A DNA stretch of 64,000 nt from Apteryx mantelli (taxonomy: Eukaryota; Chordata; Aves; Apterygiformes; Apterygidae). A model generated the notes under the pieces. It was not told the DNA's origin. It did not search any database and saw nothing but the letters and a program-made list of their open reading frames with translations. Made by a program: the position numbers and the translations under genes. Shown one piece after another: positions 35,401-49,049 of this stretch (the stretch's first letter is position 1; each line of letters starts with the position of its first letter). Where the stretch lies: NCBI RefSeq assembly GCF_036417845.1, contig NC_089980.1, positions 129,668,516-129,732,515 on the forward strand, given 5' to 3'.

Positions 35401-37480
35401 TTCAAGCTATAAGTTTACTACTTACCCCCTTGAAGCTGTTCTACTGTACAAAAAGTGTTAAAAAGCCATGATATGTCTCTTTTTCTCTAACCACAGGAGT
35501 CAAGTCTAGGAGGTACTCTCTTTCTTGGGTAGGGGGAAACCTATGCTCCAGTTCCTGCTCAAAGGAATTTTTATGCATTTTTATATGAAACACTCATTGA
35601 TGAAACAAATCTGGGAGCAGAAACTAGGACTTTCATAATCCAGTCATGCTCCCTGTGTTTTATACACTTTATTTTCCCTAATTGATCTTGGATCCTTTTC
35701 TGCAAGTGGGACACCTTCGGCAAGTGAGATCAAATGACTGATAGCTCCGGGATTAAAATACACACCTGAAAGAAAAAAAAAGAAAAAAAAGAAATTGGCC
35801 TGAAATAGAGAACTAGCTTTGCATTTTCTCCACTTGGGTTGCATGCACCTGCATACTTTATAAAAGAATTTCTTCTCCTTTTGTATTTTAAAAGATAAAA
35901 CACATTTGTTTATGAAATAAATTAGGCTCTTACTTTTATGAGGAGCTACAGAGCTGTGAACAAGTGGATGGAAGAACCTACCTGCAACATAAATAAGTCA
36001 GCTAAAGAAGGGTGGCATTTTAGACAGGCACCTGTACTCAGTGTTTCTGGTTGGCTGGTTTAGGCAGTTCCCTCGTCAGACTCATGATTCATTTAGAACA
36101 TATTTTGAAACATCTGCCTCTTCTCATGGTTTGGGCTGTGGAGTCTGCTCTGAAACTCAGTGTGCCTCGTCTTGTGCTTACTGTAAAGTAACACCTTACC
36201 CAAATATTTATGGGACAGATCCAGCAAAGGACAACATCTGGTCTTTGGGTTGACCATCCCAGGAACAGAAACCTTTGGGGAATGCCAAGGTTTCCTGTAG
36301 CAGTGTATGGGGAAAGTTTGGGTCCTCAGTATGGTATCTAAAACAGTCCAAACAGGAAACCATGAGGGTGACGGCATATTCTAAATGTTACACCTTTCGA
36401 GAATTATGTACTTGACATGGAATGTAAGTTGGCACTTCTGTCCATGAGGTGTCCTTTTCTGAGCTATGCCTCTATGAACAGCTCATTCAAAAGAATGAAC
36501 AGAGTCATCTGTGAAGCACATCCACAGGATAAGAAGATAATGCTAATTTTTCTTCATAAAATGTGCACTGTTTACATCACTTGCTTAGGTAGTAGGAGTT
36601 CCAAGAACAAATTCTCACTAAATCCCACAGCCTAGGGAAAGTGCTTACAGACTATATGGTATTTAGAGAAAGGACACTTTCCCTTCCTCTTACTGAAGCT
36701 GTGCTGCAGTCCAGCAAAGCACTCAGGATTCCTTCCCTGGGCAAAAGGGGAAGGGGTATAATTCAGTAACCTACCTGCTGGGGCACAGAACTGGAGAGGT
36801 TAAGGTACGTGCTCTAAAGCCTTGTTTCTATGGTCTGTGGCTTGTTCACTGTTTTATCCACAGTGAAGTAGTTTCAAGAGGAGGGAATAAAAAAGCTCCT
36901 TACATCATTATATTTTGGTAATGGAATGTATGTTTTTGGACATTCTCGAGCAGAAAACAGCTCTCCTTTCCTGGGTGAATGAACTGTTAAGCTGTTCATT
37001 AGTGAGTGTGTGCTACTGTTGTCTCCGGCTACTCTCAAAAGATAAAAAAGGCTAAGGAGCAGTGCCCCGTGGTTTATCCTAGGTGTTCTCTCAGAGGACC
37101 TTGATCGTAACTGGGGGGCCCTAAGGGCTAGAATGTAAGAACACCTGCTTTTTGGATTCCTGGCCCCTAAAGGATGTAGGTTGAAAAAGGCCCATGCTCT
37201 GGATTCCAACCGGGTTTAGGTGGGAGATAAGCACGGAGGGGCTGAGATTGAAGCAGTTCTGGGCATGCTCAGTAGCACCATTCTGGGTGCCTGGGGAATT
37301 GTGAAATTAGACAGGGAGGCAGCTAGTAATTGCAGGTGCCTGCAGGTACGACAGCTGCTGAACAAGGTGTTTTAAATAACAAGTTTGAACCTGGACGCCA
37401 CAGTTCTGCCTAATGCACGCTGTAGGACTTCATTAAATTTAGTCCAATCACTCTAACTAACTAATGCTGTTAGTTTTCTT
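32401..37480. other. Intergenic DNA, no gene seen
   Basis: AT-rich with only short frames. A CTCF-like motif in minus orientation lies at 34249-34261. GGATTTTCAAAAGCACTTAA at about 34702-34721 recalls a signature of an old sauropsid repeat but is too short to call. A 10-base inverted repeat (GGTTTCCTGT / ACAGGAAACC) at about 36290 and 36353 is probably chance. Confidence 0.45.
34249..34261 (-). promoter_or_regulatory. CTCF-like motif, weaker
   Basis: ACATCTGGTGGCT reads AGCCACCAGATGT on minus, matching CCACCAG but with ATG in place of the GKGG half. Confidence 0.2.
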
Positions 37481-37481
37481 C

Positions 37482-37551
37482 AAAAAAAAAATTTTTTTTC
37501 TAATTAATCTTATTGCTGCCTGTTTGGTGTTTTTTTTTTTTTTTTTTTTTT
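37482..37551. repeat. A9T8 and T22 homopolymer tracts
   Basis: AAAAAAAAATTTTTTTT at 37482-37498 and a 22-base T run at 37530-37551 lie just before the second CR1. They may be microsatellite expansion; tract length may be unreliable in assembly. Confidence 0.8.
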
Positions 37552-37599
37552 AATCCACCAAAACCTGGCACTTTCTTATTTTTAAGGAAGATGGATTAG

Positions 37600-38885
37600 G
37601 AAGATCGAGTTTGAGACCATTCTTAAGCAAACTAGACACATTCAAGTCCAAGGGACTGTATGTGATGCATTTGAAGGTATGGAGTGAACTGGATGATGTT
37701 GTTGTGAGGCTACTCTATTGTTTTTGAAAGGTCTTAGTAATTGAGGGATGTCTATGGTTATGGATAAAAAAAGCGAATGTGATACCCAACTTCAAAATGG
37801 AGAGGAAGGAGGATCTGGAGAACTACAGGACCCTCAGCCTAAACTGAGTACTTAGAAGATTATTAAACAAATCCTTATGAAAGCTATATCTAGGCCCCTG
37901 AAGGACAAAAAGTGATTGTGAACAGCCAGCATGGATTTACTAAGGGCAAATTGTGCTTGACCAATCTGATTGCCGTCTGTGAGATGACTGGCTCTGCTGA
38001 TGAAGGGAGAACTGTGGATGTCATTTGCCTCAACTTTAGCAAGGCGGTCTGTCCAGGTGGACTACAAAGAAGATGGAAAAATGACTAGACTTTTGGGCTC
38101 AAAGGTGTTCATCAGCTCAGAATCCAGGTGGTGGCCAATTATTAGTGGGGTTGCTAGGAGTCAATACTATGGCTCATACTGTTTAATGTCTTTTTTAATG
38201 AGTTGGCCAATGGGATGAAATTTGTTCTCCGTAAGCTTATGAATTACACCAAATTAGGGAGAGTGTTCAGTATGCTGGAGGGCAGGGCTGCTCTTCAGAG
38301 GGATCTCAACAAGCTGGAGAAATGGGCTGCCATAAACCTCACGAAGATGAACAAAGACAAATACAAAGTCCTGCACCTGGGATGAAACAACCCCATACAA
38401 CAAAGCAAGCTGGGAACCAACTGGCTAGAAAGCAGCTCTTCAGAAAAAGAGGGGTGTACCCATTTTCAGAGGTTTGCACTCCTGATGGACTTGAACATGA
38501 GTCAGCAGTGCACCCGTGTGGTGAGGAACTCTACCCACATACTGGGCTGTATTTCATCACTATCTTCAGTTACCTAAACTGAAGGTACAGAGAAAGTGGA
38601 GCCAGGCTCTTCTCAGAGGTGCACAGTAGGAGACTGAGGGTCAATGGACACAAGTTGCAGCAAGGATAATTCTAGTCAGATATAAGGAAAAATTGTTCCC
38701 AGTGAGAGTGGCCAAGCACTGGCACAGTTTTCTCAGAGATGCTGTGGAATCTCCATCCTTGGAGATATCAAAACTTGACTGAACAAGACCGTGAGCAACC
38801 TGCTGTAGCTTTGAAGCTAGCGTTGCTTTGAGGAGGGATTGGACCAAATGGCCTCCAGAGGTCCATTCCAACCTAAGTTATTCTT
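37600..38885 (+). mobile_element. Decayed CR1 LINE, ORF2 remnant
   Basis: Pieces of the CR1 reverse-transcriptase region are visible in order: AACAGCCAGCATGGATTTAC near 37921, a degraded NFSKA segment near 38031 followed by a deletion, NYTKLG in place of the FADDTKLGG box near 38240, and the palm/thumb segment ending KVLHLG near 38385. It closes with the CR1 3' end CCTCCAGAGGTCCATTCCAA (38851-38870). Frameshifts and stops break the frame repeatedly. It looks more diverged than the copy at 56638. Confidence 0.85.
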
Positions 38886-38931
38886 TGATAACTGTTATTT
38901 CTCTGAATTATACACAATGTATTGTAGATGT

Positions 38932-38968
38932 ACCTGAACTAGTTTTTTTTCCACCTGAACTAGTTTTG
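38932..38968. repeat. Partial tandem duplication, 21-base unit
   Basis: ACCTGAACTAGTTTT occurs at 38932 and again at 38953, just after the CR1 3' end. A small local duplication. Confidence 0.7.
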
Positions 38969-39639
38969 GCTTGGGAATGGATAGCAGTTTAGCTATGGTA
39001 ACTAAGGGCTCGGTACTTTCTTTATACCCTAGCCAGGCTACCTAATTTATAGCAACACACATGCATATACGGTAACATAGTGTAGATGTAATACAGACAC
39101 ACCTAATTATCTCCATATCACTCTCCAAGAACAGATATACTGTACTGAAACTATCAATAATAGGTCCTCATGATTATGTGATTTAATGATGACAGACCAC
39201 ATACTAAACTACCAAAAGCCCTTTCCCTACTTCATCTTTTCTGACTTACACTTCTAGTGTAAGAGCTTTTTCCCAGGAAGTGTCTTATATGTGTTTGGGA
39301 GTGTGAATCTGGCTGAGCAAAAAAGTGCTTATTAATAAATAGAGAGCTTATTCTATCAGTTACAGCTTTTTCCATCTCCATTCAGGTCCTAAGAGTTTTA
39401 TGGTGAGCTTTTCCCACTTCCCTCTTATTTTTCAGGATGTTCTTAAACTCCAAATCTTTTTCAACAAGATTTTCAATTTAAGGGTATAGAGGCTCACCTG
39501 ACAGATCTCCTTGGTACTAATAGCCCCAATTTTGGAGTGGGTCACATTTGTAGGATGCCTTATAACATTATTATCCCTGCTATATGGACATACCTGCATA
39601 CCTGCTATATGAATTCAATTCTCTCTTATTAACCTTTTA
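38969..39639. other. Intergenic spacer between LINE remnants
   Basis: AT-rich sequence with no open frame or repeat end that I can identify. Confidence 0.5.
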
Positions 39640-39978
39640 TCAGAATTAAATTCATTTGAAAAAAGAAAACCTTGTTGAAATTAATAAGCTTATTACTGAT
39701 TGTAAGAGTTTCTTTTTTACAAAAAAATGGACATTGCAAAAAAGTTTTACTGTACGCAGTATAATAAAATTACATATAACTAGAAATAATGGCAGGAAAT
39801 TAAAAATAATTAAACTTCCTGAAAAGGAGTTCTATTAGACTGTAGAATAAGTTCCCAGGGGAAGCTGTAGAAGCCTCATTATGTGGCTTATTTACAACTA
39901 GATTGGATGAAGTGCCTGAAGGGAACAAGCTTGAGCTGATCCCTGTGAGGCTGAAGGAGATGACCTCAGAGGTATTTT
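39640..39978 (+). mobile_element. Old CR1/L3-like LINE 3' tail
   Basis: The segment AATAAGTTCCCAGGGGAAGC, then TTACAACTAGATTGGATGAA and GAGATGACCTCAGAGG near 39957-39972, follow the order of a CR1-clade LINE 3' end (C-terminal W/N-x-LP region, then the GATGACCTC tail). Heavily decayed, with no open frame. The family assignment is by pattern memory. Confidence 0.5.
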
Positions 39979-42225
39979 TTGCTTCTGAATTATTTTATTC
40001 TATGATATGTTGCATCTGGGAAAGTCTTGGCCATTCTTGTATGAGAATATTTTGCAGGTGCTCGCTTTTCTGCGGTACTCTGTGTGATTTTTAAAATAAA
40101 CTTTTTCTTCATGCTAGGAGTTTGAAGGTACTTGTATTGCTTCATTTTGCAATGAATGTGAGTAGACATAATTGCTATTTTAAAACTCACAACACTAGGA
40201 ATAACTTGACAAAAGTAGAAGTATCCCCATAGATGTTTTCATTTTTCCTGATGTAGATGTACATTTCCTAATGGAGTTAGAAATTTGCTGTAAAGGTGAG
40301 TGTCCTTAATTTACACATCCATGGGTGGCCTGAAAGTAGTTGTGAGCATGGTGCTTTCTTCTGTCCACAACTGAAGCCCCAAGCTCTTTCAAATTTCTCT
40401 TTTGTAAGTCAGGCCTGTGGATTGACAGTCATCTCTGTGTTCAGTCTCTCTCATGAAAGAGAACATCTCAGTTCTTAAAATAGGCAGTAAAGACTTAGGC
40501 TGGAATGTAAACACTTAAATTTGAACTAATCGCCACAGGCTTTCTTAATGCAATAGAAAGAAACAGACTTCTGTGTGGTAGTAGATGTCTAAAATAGGTT
40601 GGATGAATTGCTCCCTAAAAACACCCATTTCTGTACGTTGAGTATAAGGGGACCTTACAGTGTCTGAGATGCCTACAACATAAATCATGTAATCTAGATT
40701 AGATCTCTGACCCTTTCTGTCCCAACAGGAACAGTCCAAATCTGAATTGTGCTTCTAGATTTGAGAATGAATGAATTCAAAGTTAAACAATATACTCTTC
40801 CACTCGTGCAAAGACTAGCAAAGAAAGTGACATTCCCGCAGGCCAAAAAGCGTACAACAATGTCCAATAAATGCTTACTTCAGCATCAATGACTGCATAT
40901 CGGAGATGGCTGTTTTGTCTTCTCACCTGCTGTTCTGGGAAGAGCAGCATTTTACAGTTTTCCAAAAATTCTCTGTCCCATTCACACAGAAACTCTTCAA
41001 CACTTGTTTTTCTTTGGTCCCTAGCTTAATCTCCATTATAAACTCATAAGGCATATATGACCTTAGTGTTTCTTATCTGGAATGTTTACTTCCATGAGAG
41101 AAGACAGTTTCTTCTAGAGTGACTTTAGAAGAGATTTCATATGAAACAAAATATGTTTAATATTGTTTAATATGTTTTCATATTAAACAAATAATTGTAT
41201 TGGTTTTGTAGCATTGTTTGATTTTTTTACAAGTATTCAATCAGGGTACAAACTCTCAAAGTGACTAAGGGACCAATATCCTATAAATTCAGAATTCTGC
41301 CTTGTGAATCCACAGTACCTGGTCCAACAAGTTATGGTTTGATAATTGATGCCAAAGGGAGTGTAGATATTCATTTAATTTTGGATCATCAATACCAAAG
41401 TTGTCCTGGTGCTCATGGCACGCTGTTTTTGTCTCTGTCAAAATCAGTGAGTGGTTGTACTGATGATGGGCCTAGCTGACCAGAGGTACTCAAAGATACA
41501 AGCTAGTGTTGAAGAGCTGGATCATGCACAAGAGCATTCCAAAGACGATTTGGAGAGAGGGGAAATTATGTTGTTGTTTGAAATACATATATATCCAGTA
41601 TTTATGTTAACTTTACAATATAGCCACACTATTTTCATCAAGGGAAAATTGTGGTTTATTCAGTCTGTGGTTTGTTCAGTTAAACAATGAATATATCTGT
41701 TTAATTTTTTATTTGGAATGGATTTTTTTTGGCCAATACATATACAACTTCAGTCCTGTAATACAAACTATCTTCATGACCAGATGGTATATTGTCATCC
41801 ATTGGAACGCTACTAAGTGACCATTCAGCCATTATGCATGTTGAATGGGAGTCTACAAACAGATTTCTTAAAAAAATATGTTGAATTTTGCCACTTCCAG
41901 TGGTACTGGTAGCTGAAATTTCTGAGCTTGGTTCTCTGACCAGCTGTCTTCTTCCTTTAATTACCATTTTATTGTCTTCCTTTAGCTCAGAAGGGGTCCC
42001 ATTCGTTGTCTGCAAATCTGCTGTGAAATTTTCAATTTCTGACACAAGATGCTTGTAGAGTTTTTCAGTTCATATTATGTACTACCCTGCCAACCTCTTC
42101 CCCACCTTTTTCTCCACCTGCTTAGGCTCCCTGAGGATTGTGTAGATCAAAACTGAGTAACACTGATAAAAGTAATGTAGGGACACTACTACAGGAACAA
42201 CTGTACAAAACTACAAATCAGAAAA

Positions 42226-42269
42226 GCATCTGTGAATATCGTTGTATGCATCTGTGAATATCGTTGTAT
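42226..42269. repeat. Perfect 22-base tandem duplication
   Basis: The unit beginning GCATCTGTGAATATCG and ending TTGTAT is repeated twice head to tail without a mismatch, implying recent origin. Confidence 0.95.
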
Positions 42270-42428
42270 GCTCAGTAGACCAGGGATGTTATTGTTTCCA
42301 CAACCCCCTTTTTTCGCCCTATTTAATGATAACAAGCACTGAGAAAGAATGACTTGACTAAATGGAAGAGAGATTGTAAAAGCATGTCTAACAGGTACGA
42401 AAATGTTTTGTCTTCACTGAAATACAGT

Positions 42429-42444
42429 TGGCCACCAGGTGGAG
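42429..42444 (+). promoter_or_regulatory. CTCF-like motif
   Basis: TGGCCACCAGGTGGAG matches the CTCF core (TGGCCACCAGRKGGC) at nearly every position, plus orientation. It also contains an E-box CAGGTG. Best of the three CTCF-like sites in the window. Occupancy cannot be judged from sequence. Confidence 0.4.
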
Positions 42445-45400
42445 ACTTTGCATTAACTTTTCCTGAACCAAAGATAGAAAGACAAAAGAAGGTATCAGTG
42501 TAAGAAGCCATTTGAACAAAAATAAAATAATCCCATTTATTTTTTGGGTCATCTTATAGATAATTTTCACAGTGAAAAGTTTCCCAAAATAATTTTAGGA
42601 TGTTAAGTTTTTATTCTTTGAAAAAAAAGCATACAGGGTAGGATTTAGCAACATAACACTGAAATGTTTCAAGAAGTGATGGAATTAGCTAAAGTTAAAT
42701 ATGTTCCATCTGCCTGATTCTTATTTTTAAGTGGCAGGGAATTGACCAATCTTGAATTATTTTCATTAAAAATGACCTAGTTATGAAAACTCTTTGGCCT
42801 TTAAAATTTGCAGTGGGTTTAAATAACTTTTATCTTTGTGTAACACAGTTAATACCAAAGACATAATTGCATGCTTTTCTGTAAGTGAAGTTCCTAAATG
42901 CAAATACTAATAGGCAGTGTCATCTATTACAATCTGCAATCTTATGGAAGAAATGGGTTTTCCAGGCTATTTATTAATGCAGAGAAGAATAATATTAAAC
43001 TGGAGCTCCTTCATCTTTCCATTTTTATCCAATGAAGAGGAAACAGAAAGAGGTGAGGACCCATTGCCCTGTGGCTATTCTGGCTGCAAAATTTCAGTAA
43101 TGGGGCAGGAAGACAAGACTGTTCATTTCCTCTCTGATCAGCAGTAATATCACTCATCAGCTACAAGCTAATTAGCTGAAAAGGGATGATAAGTGAGTAA
43201 ATGTGGATGCTGAGTGCAAGGGAATGAAGGGAATGAAAGGCTGAAACTGTGAATTATGTAATTTGTTGTGTGCAGGAGCTCAGTCAAAAGAATGAGGATG
43301 TGGAGGTGATCTTGGTAAATAAAAAAGTTTGTATGGATATGGTATAAAAGGGTGCATGTGAGAGTACAGGGTGACAGAACAATGAAAGCTAAGGTAGATG
43401 AGAAATAAGCTGTACTGAGAATGGGAAACAGAGGGATCTCACAGCGGTTACAGTGGTGTTCTGCTGTTCTGTGCTTTAATGTGCGTAATTAGTTCCCTGC
43501 TCTTCATCCTGAAGGGATTTAGGCAAAAGAAGGGGTGCCAACCCTATTGAATCTTCTGGCATATGCTATCAGCAGATGCTTTCAAAAACTGGTCATTTGA
43601 AAGAAATAAATGCTCAAGCCAGGACCAGTAACAACCGTTTCATGGGACCAGAGACAAGCAAAGTATTTGGCTGTGGCAGGAAGAAGGAATTGTGGAATGG
43701 AAGGAGACGATCTGGAAGATAAAAGGTGACTGCCAGTGTCTGGGGAGTTCTCTTTGTCTATCACTGATCTTCAGGAAAATGTTTGATCTCCAGCTCTTCA
43801 CTCCTCTCAGACATTCTGCACTGATACATATAGTTCTTTCCCTCATTTAAATATTATTTGCTAATGACAACAGGCATGAATTTACTCAAATATTTTAAGA
43901 GGGAAAATGAAAGTGAAATAAATAAATATTAGAAACCTAGTTTTAAAGATCCCAAAGGACTGTTATGATCAACTGGTTTGATTTCTAGTGTGTGGTAGCT
44001 GGGCAGTTAAGGAATTTGCTACAGATTTTGGATTGCTCTAGATTTGGTATGAAACCTGCACTTAGTTTTAAAGCTGTGAATGGGTACCCTGGCAGTTCTG
44101 CTGGAATTACTGTGGCATCTAAATATGATAGTAGGTCACATTCATCCATTGTGTGCTGTTGACAAGGAGTCGGAGAGCCTTAAGCCAGCTAGGTCTGGAT
44201 GGGCTTTCGATTTTCAGCCTTTTGCACTGTACAAGACTAAGGACTTTTTTTATCTATAACGCACAGCAATCTCCTGATTTTTCCTTGAGCTACAGAACAG
44301 CTCTTGGAAAGCTATTAAATCCTGATTTGAAGTTTTCAGATGACATCACTCAGTATGGCTAATGGACCATCCGCCATTAAAAATGTGTGCCTTCATTTCT
44401 ATTGTGAATTTGCTCTCATTTAACTTCTAACCATCAGAATTCTGTGGTGCTTGGCAGTTTGACTGTCTAAGGACTTAGTTACGAATCACTGGAAAAATAA
44501 CCATAGACTTTTGGAGTGAAAACAGAGCGGTGTAATTAATGATAAAACAGGATGCTTAGTGCAGTTTGTATATGAGTGATGCATAATATTCTAACAGCAG
44601 ATTTTGCTGCTTTTGTTATTCTTTATCAATATTTTAGAGTGGACCACTTGTGCAGTAAAACTCAATTTGACATGATTAGGAGGAGAATCTAGCCCCTAAT
44701 AGAAGATCTGCAAAGTGCCTGATTTTGCTCAGACTGTTGTATATGAAAAGCAGTTCCTTTGATGCCAGTGTTGGTGTGCAATATTAAGTGGGGGAAAGCA
44801 TTTGCTCACATCTATAGGGTTCATCATCTTGTCTACGTTAGTTTTGAGAAACCTTCTACAATGGGCCAATCCACAGTTCTTCAAGGTGAGGTCTCTACTA
44901 TTTAATACTGAGATTTGATTTATAAAGGGAGAAAGTTACATAATCTGCAGATTTAAATGAATAGCTTACTCTTTTACTTTCCTTTTAAGTTTGCACTATT
45001 TTCCATTGTGTATTTTAGAGAAAAAGACTTTTAACAGATTCTTTAAAGGGCAGTGAGATTGATAGAGCTTATTTAATGATTGGGCAGTATGCTTAAGCCA
45101 AAGAAGAGCATTAATTGCAACAAAATATTAAACCCTTTATTGAGATGACTTTTCTTAAGTAAAGCTTTTGAGATTTGTTGAAATAAATCAGAATAACAGA
45201 GACTGTCATGGACATTATTTGCATTTGATGAATGCATGTGCTGGCCTAAGCTCCTGAACTATTCAGGCTGAAGGTTCCCACTATTGTCCTTGTTCCTGTA
45301 GATATCACAGAGGAGAAGATTAAGAGCATTATAACTTTAACATAAAACTTGGAAATAATATAATAGGAAAAGATAGTCTACATACAACAAAAGGCAAATT

Positions 45401-48400
45401 TGCATAGACTTACTTTCATCCAAACATTTGACCTCCAGCTTAGATGGCTTAAAAAGGAAGAAGAAAAACCTGTACCCATTTGTCTTGGTGCAGTAATCTG
45501 AAAGTTAACACATTGAGAAACATTTCTCACTAACTCTGAACTGGATATGCCAATTATTTTTTTAATTAAAATCTGCATTTCTCAGAACGCTGCTGTGATG
45601 GCCAACTGACTGTCCTGTTAGAAAGTAATATAATTTTGCATTTATTCAGCGTTCTTAATCCAAGATTTACGTATTATTTTGCTGATATGACAGTCATTTC
45701 ATCATTCAGTTCTTCCACTGCTCTTTCATTAAGCAATACACTGAGTTTGAACTGTCATCAGAGCTCTCCACAGCTTTGTCCCTGGTTGTAGCTTGGATTC
45801 TGTCTTCTAGCAAGTCCCTTTGACCTGGCTCTTCAAACCTTCCAGAGCTTCAGACAGTGGTTTTGCTGGCAACTTCTGCATAGTAGTATTTATTACTTTA
45901 TCAAATTATATCACACTGTCCTTCAAGAGAAGAATATTTCTCTTCTCCATTCAGTAGTCCATTCTTCTCTGTTTATTCAAAGACTAAGGAAAAATTTCAA
46001 TTTTTGATACATATACTAGAACTCTATCAATAACAATATAAAGTGAACTAAAAGAAAAGGAATTCTTAGATTTGAACCCCTCCCCCCCCAGTATACAGGT
46101 CTGCCATTTAAAATTGATAGAGTTTACCTCTTCTGTTGTAATGAATTGCCTAGCACTGAAGGCAAGTATTGGTGACTGTGCACTTCCACCTGCTCAGATT
46201 TTGCTGCAGGTGGGTAGAGGCATCCAGGGAGAGAAGGAGGGGTTGAGGGCATCGTTTTTTGTACATCTTTTGTCTTCAATATATTAATTAAAAAAAAAAT
46301 GTCAGCTGCAAAATGATGGCTCACATTTTTATTTAAATTGTTGTATCCTGATAAGGGACAGTTCAATCCAAGAAGAATTGTATTAAGCCAGTGGGGTTCT
46401 GCAGGAGTCTATAGCGAAAAGTACTCAGGCTGTCCCAGTCATCTTCCCTACCCACAAAATTGTATCTGCAGGGATTTAAATGTGCTCGCCACATTTCATT
46501 CTCTCTTTATTTGAATTCATTATGTACTTTATATTTCTTATTCTGACAAAACAATCAAACAGAATAGGAATAACATATTCAAGGGTGGTTACAGTAACGA
46601 TTAAGGTAGTATAAAAAAGTGAGATGGTCTAGTTACTAAATTTTTCAAGGACAGTGTTGTCTAGTTTTATTTTACAGTTTCCTGAACAATAACAACAGTA
46701 GCTTCCCTACTATTTTCATTTTTAGTGAAAGCAACTGTTCTGGAGAAGAAGATGGGGAAAACATCAAAAGTATTGAAACAATTATGCGAATATTTGAAAC
46801 AATGATTTGCAAGTCATTGTTATATAAGAAGTGCTTCCTTTTTCTGATTTTTTTTTTTTAATATGAAACATCTATCAAGTAAACAGGAAAGAAAAACTGT
46901 CTTTTTCTGAGTGGTTTCATTTCCAGTGTTTCTTCAGTGTCCCCTCAAGGGTCAGACTCAATAAACAGCTGTGCACTATGTGTGAATAAAATCAATGTTG
47001 CAGAACCACATAGCACACCAACAAAAAAGGGTCTTAATTCTTTTCTTTCTGAGTGTAACTGGGACACTTATGAGTCTAACTTTTCCCATTCCAGTATTTA
47101 CTCTCGGTGCTTGCACCAAGGAAGAATTCAAAACAAGAAACAGCTGGAGCCTTTTCTTTACACTTCACCTGCTACTCACATCAATAACCCTTCAAAACAC
47201 AAATGTGCCGGCAACTCGCACACAATTTTCACTGCACCCACTTTTGTGTGGAGAAGAAAGGTAACTTCATTATCTCACCTGGGATAATAAATATTGGAAA
47301 TCTGCATGACACCGTTTTCTGTGAAGGCTTTTATTTCCTATATTAAAAGACAAAATGTGGCTCATGCATAAAATAAAGAACACTCGCCTTCATAGTTACA
47401 GAGATACATATATATACTTCATTTGTGCATTCATGAGGATATATTTTTTCTACTTGGATCTTAAAGAGCAAAATAAACCTCATTATTAGGCATGAGACGT
47501 GTTGTGAACTACAGTATCTGTGCAGGCAGAGGTTGTTTTGTATATGAATTTGTTCTTCCTGAATGGATGCAAGGCACTTAGCCACCACAGAGAACATTTA
47601 TTTAATAACTGTATGGGAGAAAGAAGGGCTGCATTATACAGTACTTCTATCTAGAGTGTCCAAGAGGGTGGTTTCTGTGTCGTAACAATTGTCCATCTTC
47701 ATTAGTTGTTGGTAGAAGTGCCTTTTGGGTGACTGTGATGCAGAGGGGGGGAAAATGGTATATGCTTGTGTTGCGCACGTATCTGTGTCAGGGATAGTTA
47801 CAGCATGTGATGGCACTTTTGGTTGTCCCATCTTCTCTTGTAGCAAAGAAGATGGCCAGGGTTTCTTCCCTGCAAGGGCCCAGGAGATCTTCAACTGTCT
47901 TTTGCAGGGGCTCCCTGAGTAACCGTGAATGCATATTAAGAGCAGTAGGGACATTTTGGAATAGGTCTAAGGGTCCTAGGGGTCTCTGCAATTCATACAG
48001 CTGTGATAGTGTTCTGACTTGTTCAATGTAGATGCATCCTACATTGTCTGCAGTGAGCATTCCCGTAAAATATGAGGATAGAAGGATGGGTCTATGTGAA
48101 TTTTTTTTAGCAGAGGTGGTGAAAAATGTTGGCTATATAGCCAGTTTATGTAGGTACACCACAAGTAGTTGCCTGAGGAGGCCTTGCCAGGTAGGGCAAG
48201 GTCACAGAGATGGATGGGTATTGGAGTGTTGCAAATCCTCCCAGATTTACTCAGGGAGATTTGAGAGTTTCAGAGCAGATCCCATATTTCATTCTGTGCC
48301 AGGCTAGCTTAGGAACAGGGACTGAATGCGTCTCCCTTGATCATCAAATTTGTCTTCCTGCTATTTCAAGTCAACCAAAGAAATGGGAAGGTTTTTACGC

Positions 48401-49043
48401 TGATCTTGCTGATGTCCTCATAATGGCACAAGTCTTCTCTTCCTCCTATTCCCATTGGATCTAATGTAACTAAAAGCAAGGGATATTTTTTGGATTCTTG
48501 GAAGCTTTTCAGGGGTTGTTAATTTTTTTTTCTTCTGAAACCCTGTCTAAGCAGTCCAGATGGATTAAGGTTTTCTCTAATGCCTGTCTCAGCAATTAAA
48601 GCTTGGATAATGGTTTTCATATCTCATGGTTAAGATTTATGTGTAGAACATGTAATTCATGCAATGATACATGACATATTATTACCTGTCATATGCACAA
48701 ATTTTAAAGTAGGAAGGATCAGTCATTCTGTTGACATAAGACAGTTTTAAAAACTAAATTGCAAGACAGTGTTCTGACTTCCAGAAGAGACCTTGATTTT
48801 GGGTGGGGGAGGAGGGAAGAAGGGAGTTATTCTTTCTTTGAGTATAGCCACAGCATAGCTATTAAAGTGATGGTTTAAACTTGCCACTGGGATAATGTCA
48901 TCTGCTTAACATATGCAAATAGTTATTTTTGCCTGCTCAAGTCAGAAATCTCTCATGAGTTATAGTGTAAGTGGGAATGTCAGGATTTCTCTGTGTGGCA
49001 TACTTCAAACAATACAGAAGAAAACTTCATTGACAAACGAGCA

Positions 49044-49049
49044 AACCAC
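49044..49049. repeat. Target-site duplication, left copy
   Basis: AACCAC directly before the LTR; identical to 49459-49464. Confidence 0.85.

Larger units (their letters stand above)
39979..49043. other. Intergenic DNA, no gene seen
   Basis: No coding gene is supportable across this stretch. It holds a 22-base tandem duplication (42226-42269), a good CTCF-like motif (42429-42444) and an isolated TATA-like motif (43341-43352). At 47630-48470 a somewhat more GC-rich patch has overlapping open frames on both strands, up to 106 codons, that I do not recognise. Confidence 0.45.

Noticed and set aside
36288..36362. Inverted repeat GGTTTCCTGT / ACAGGAAACC
   Set aside because: Ten bases over a 55-base loop is expected by chance in 64 kb.
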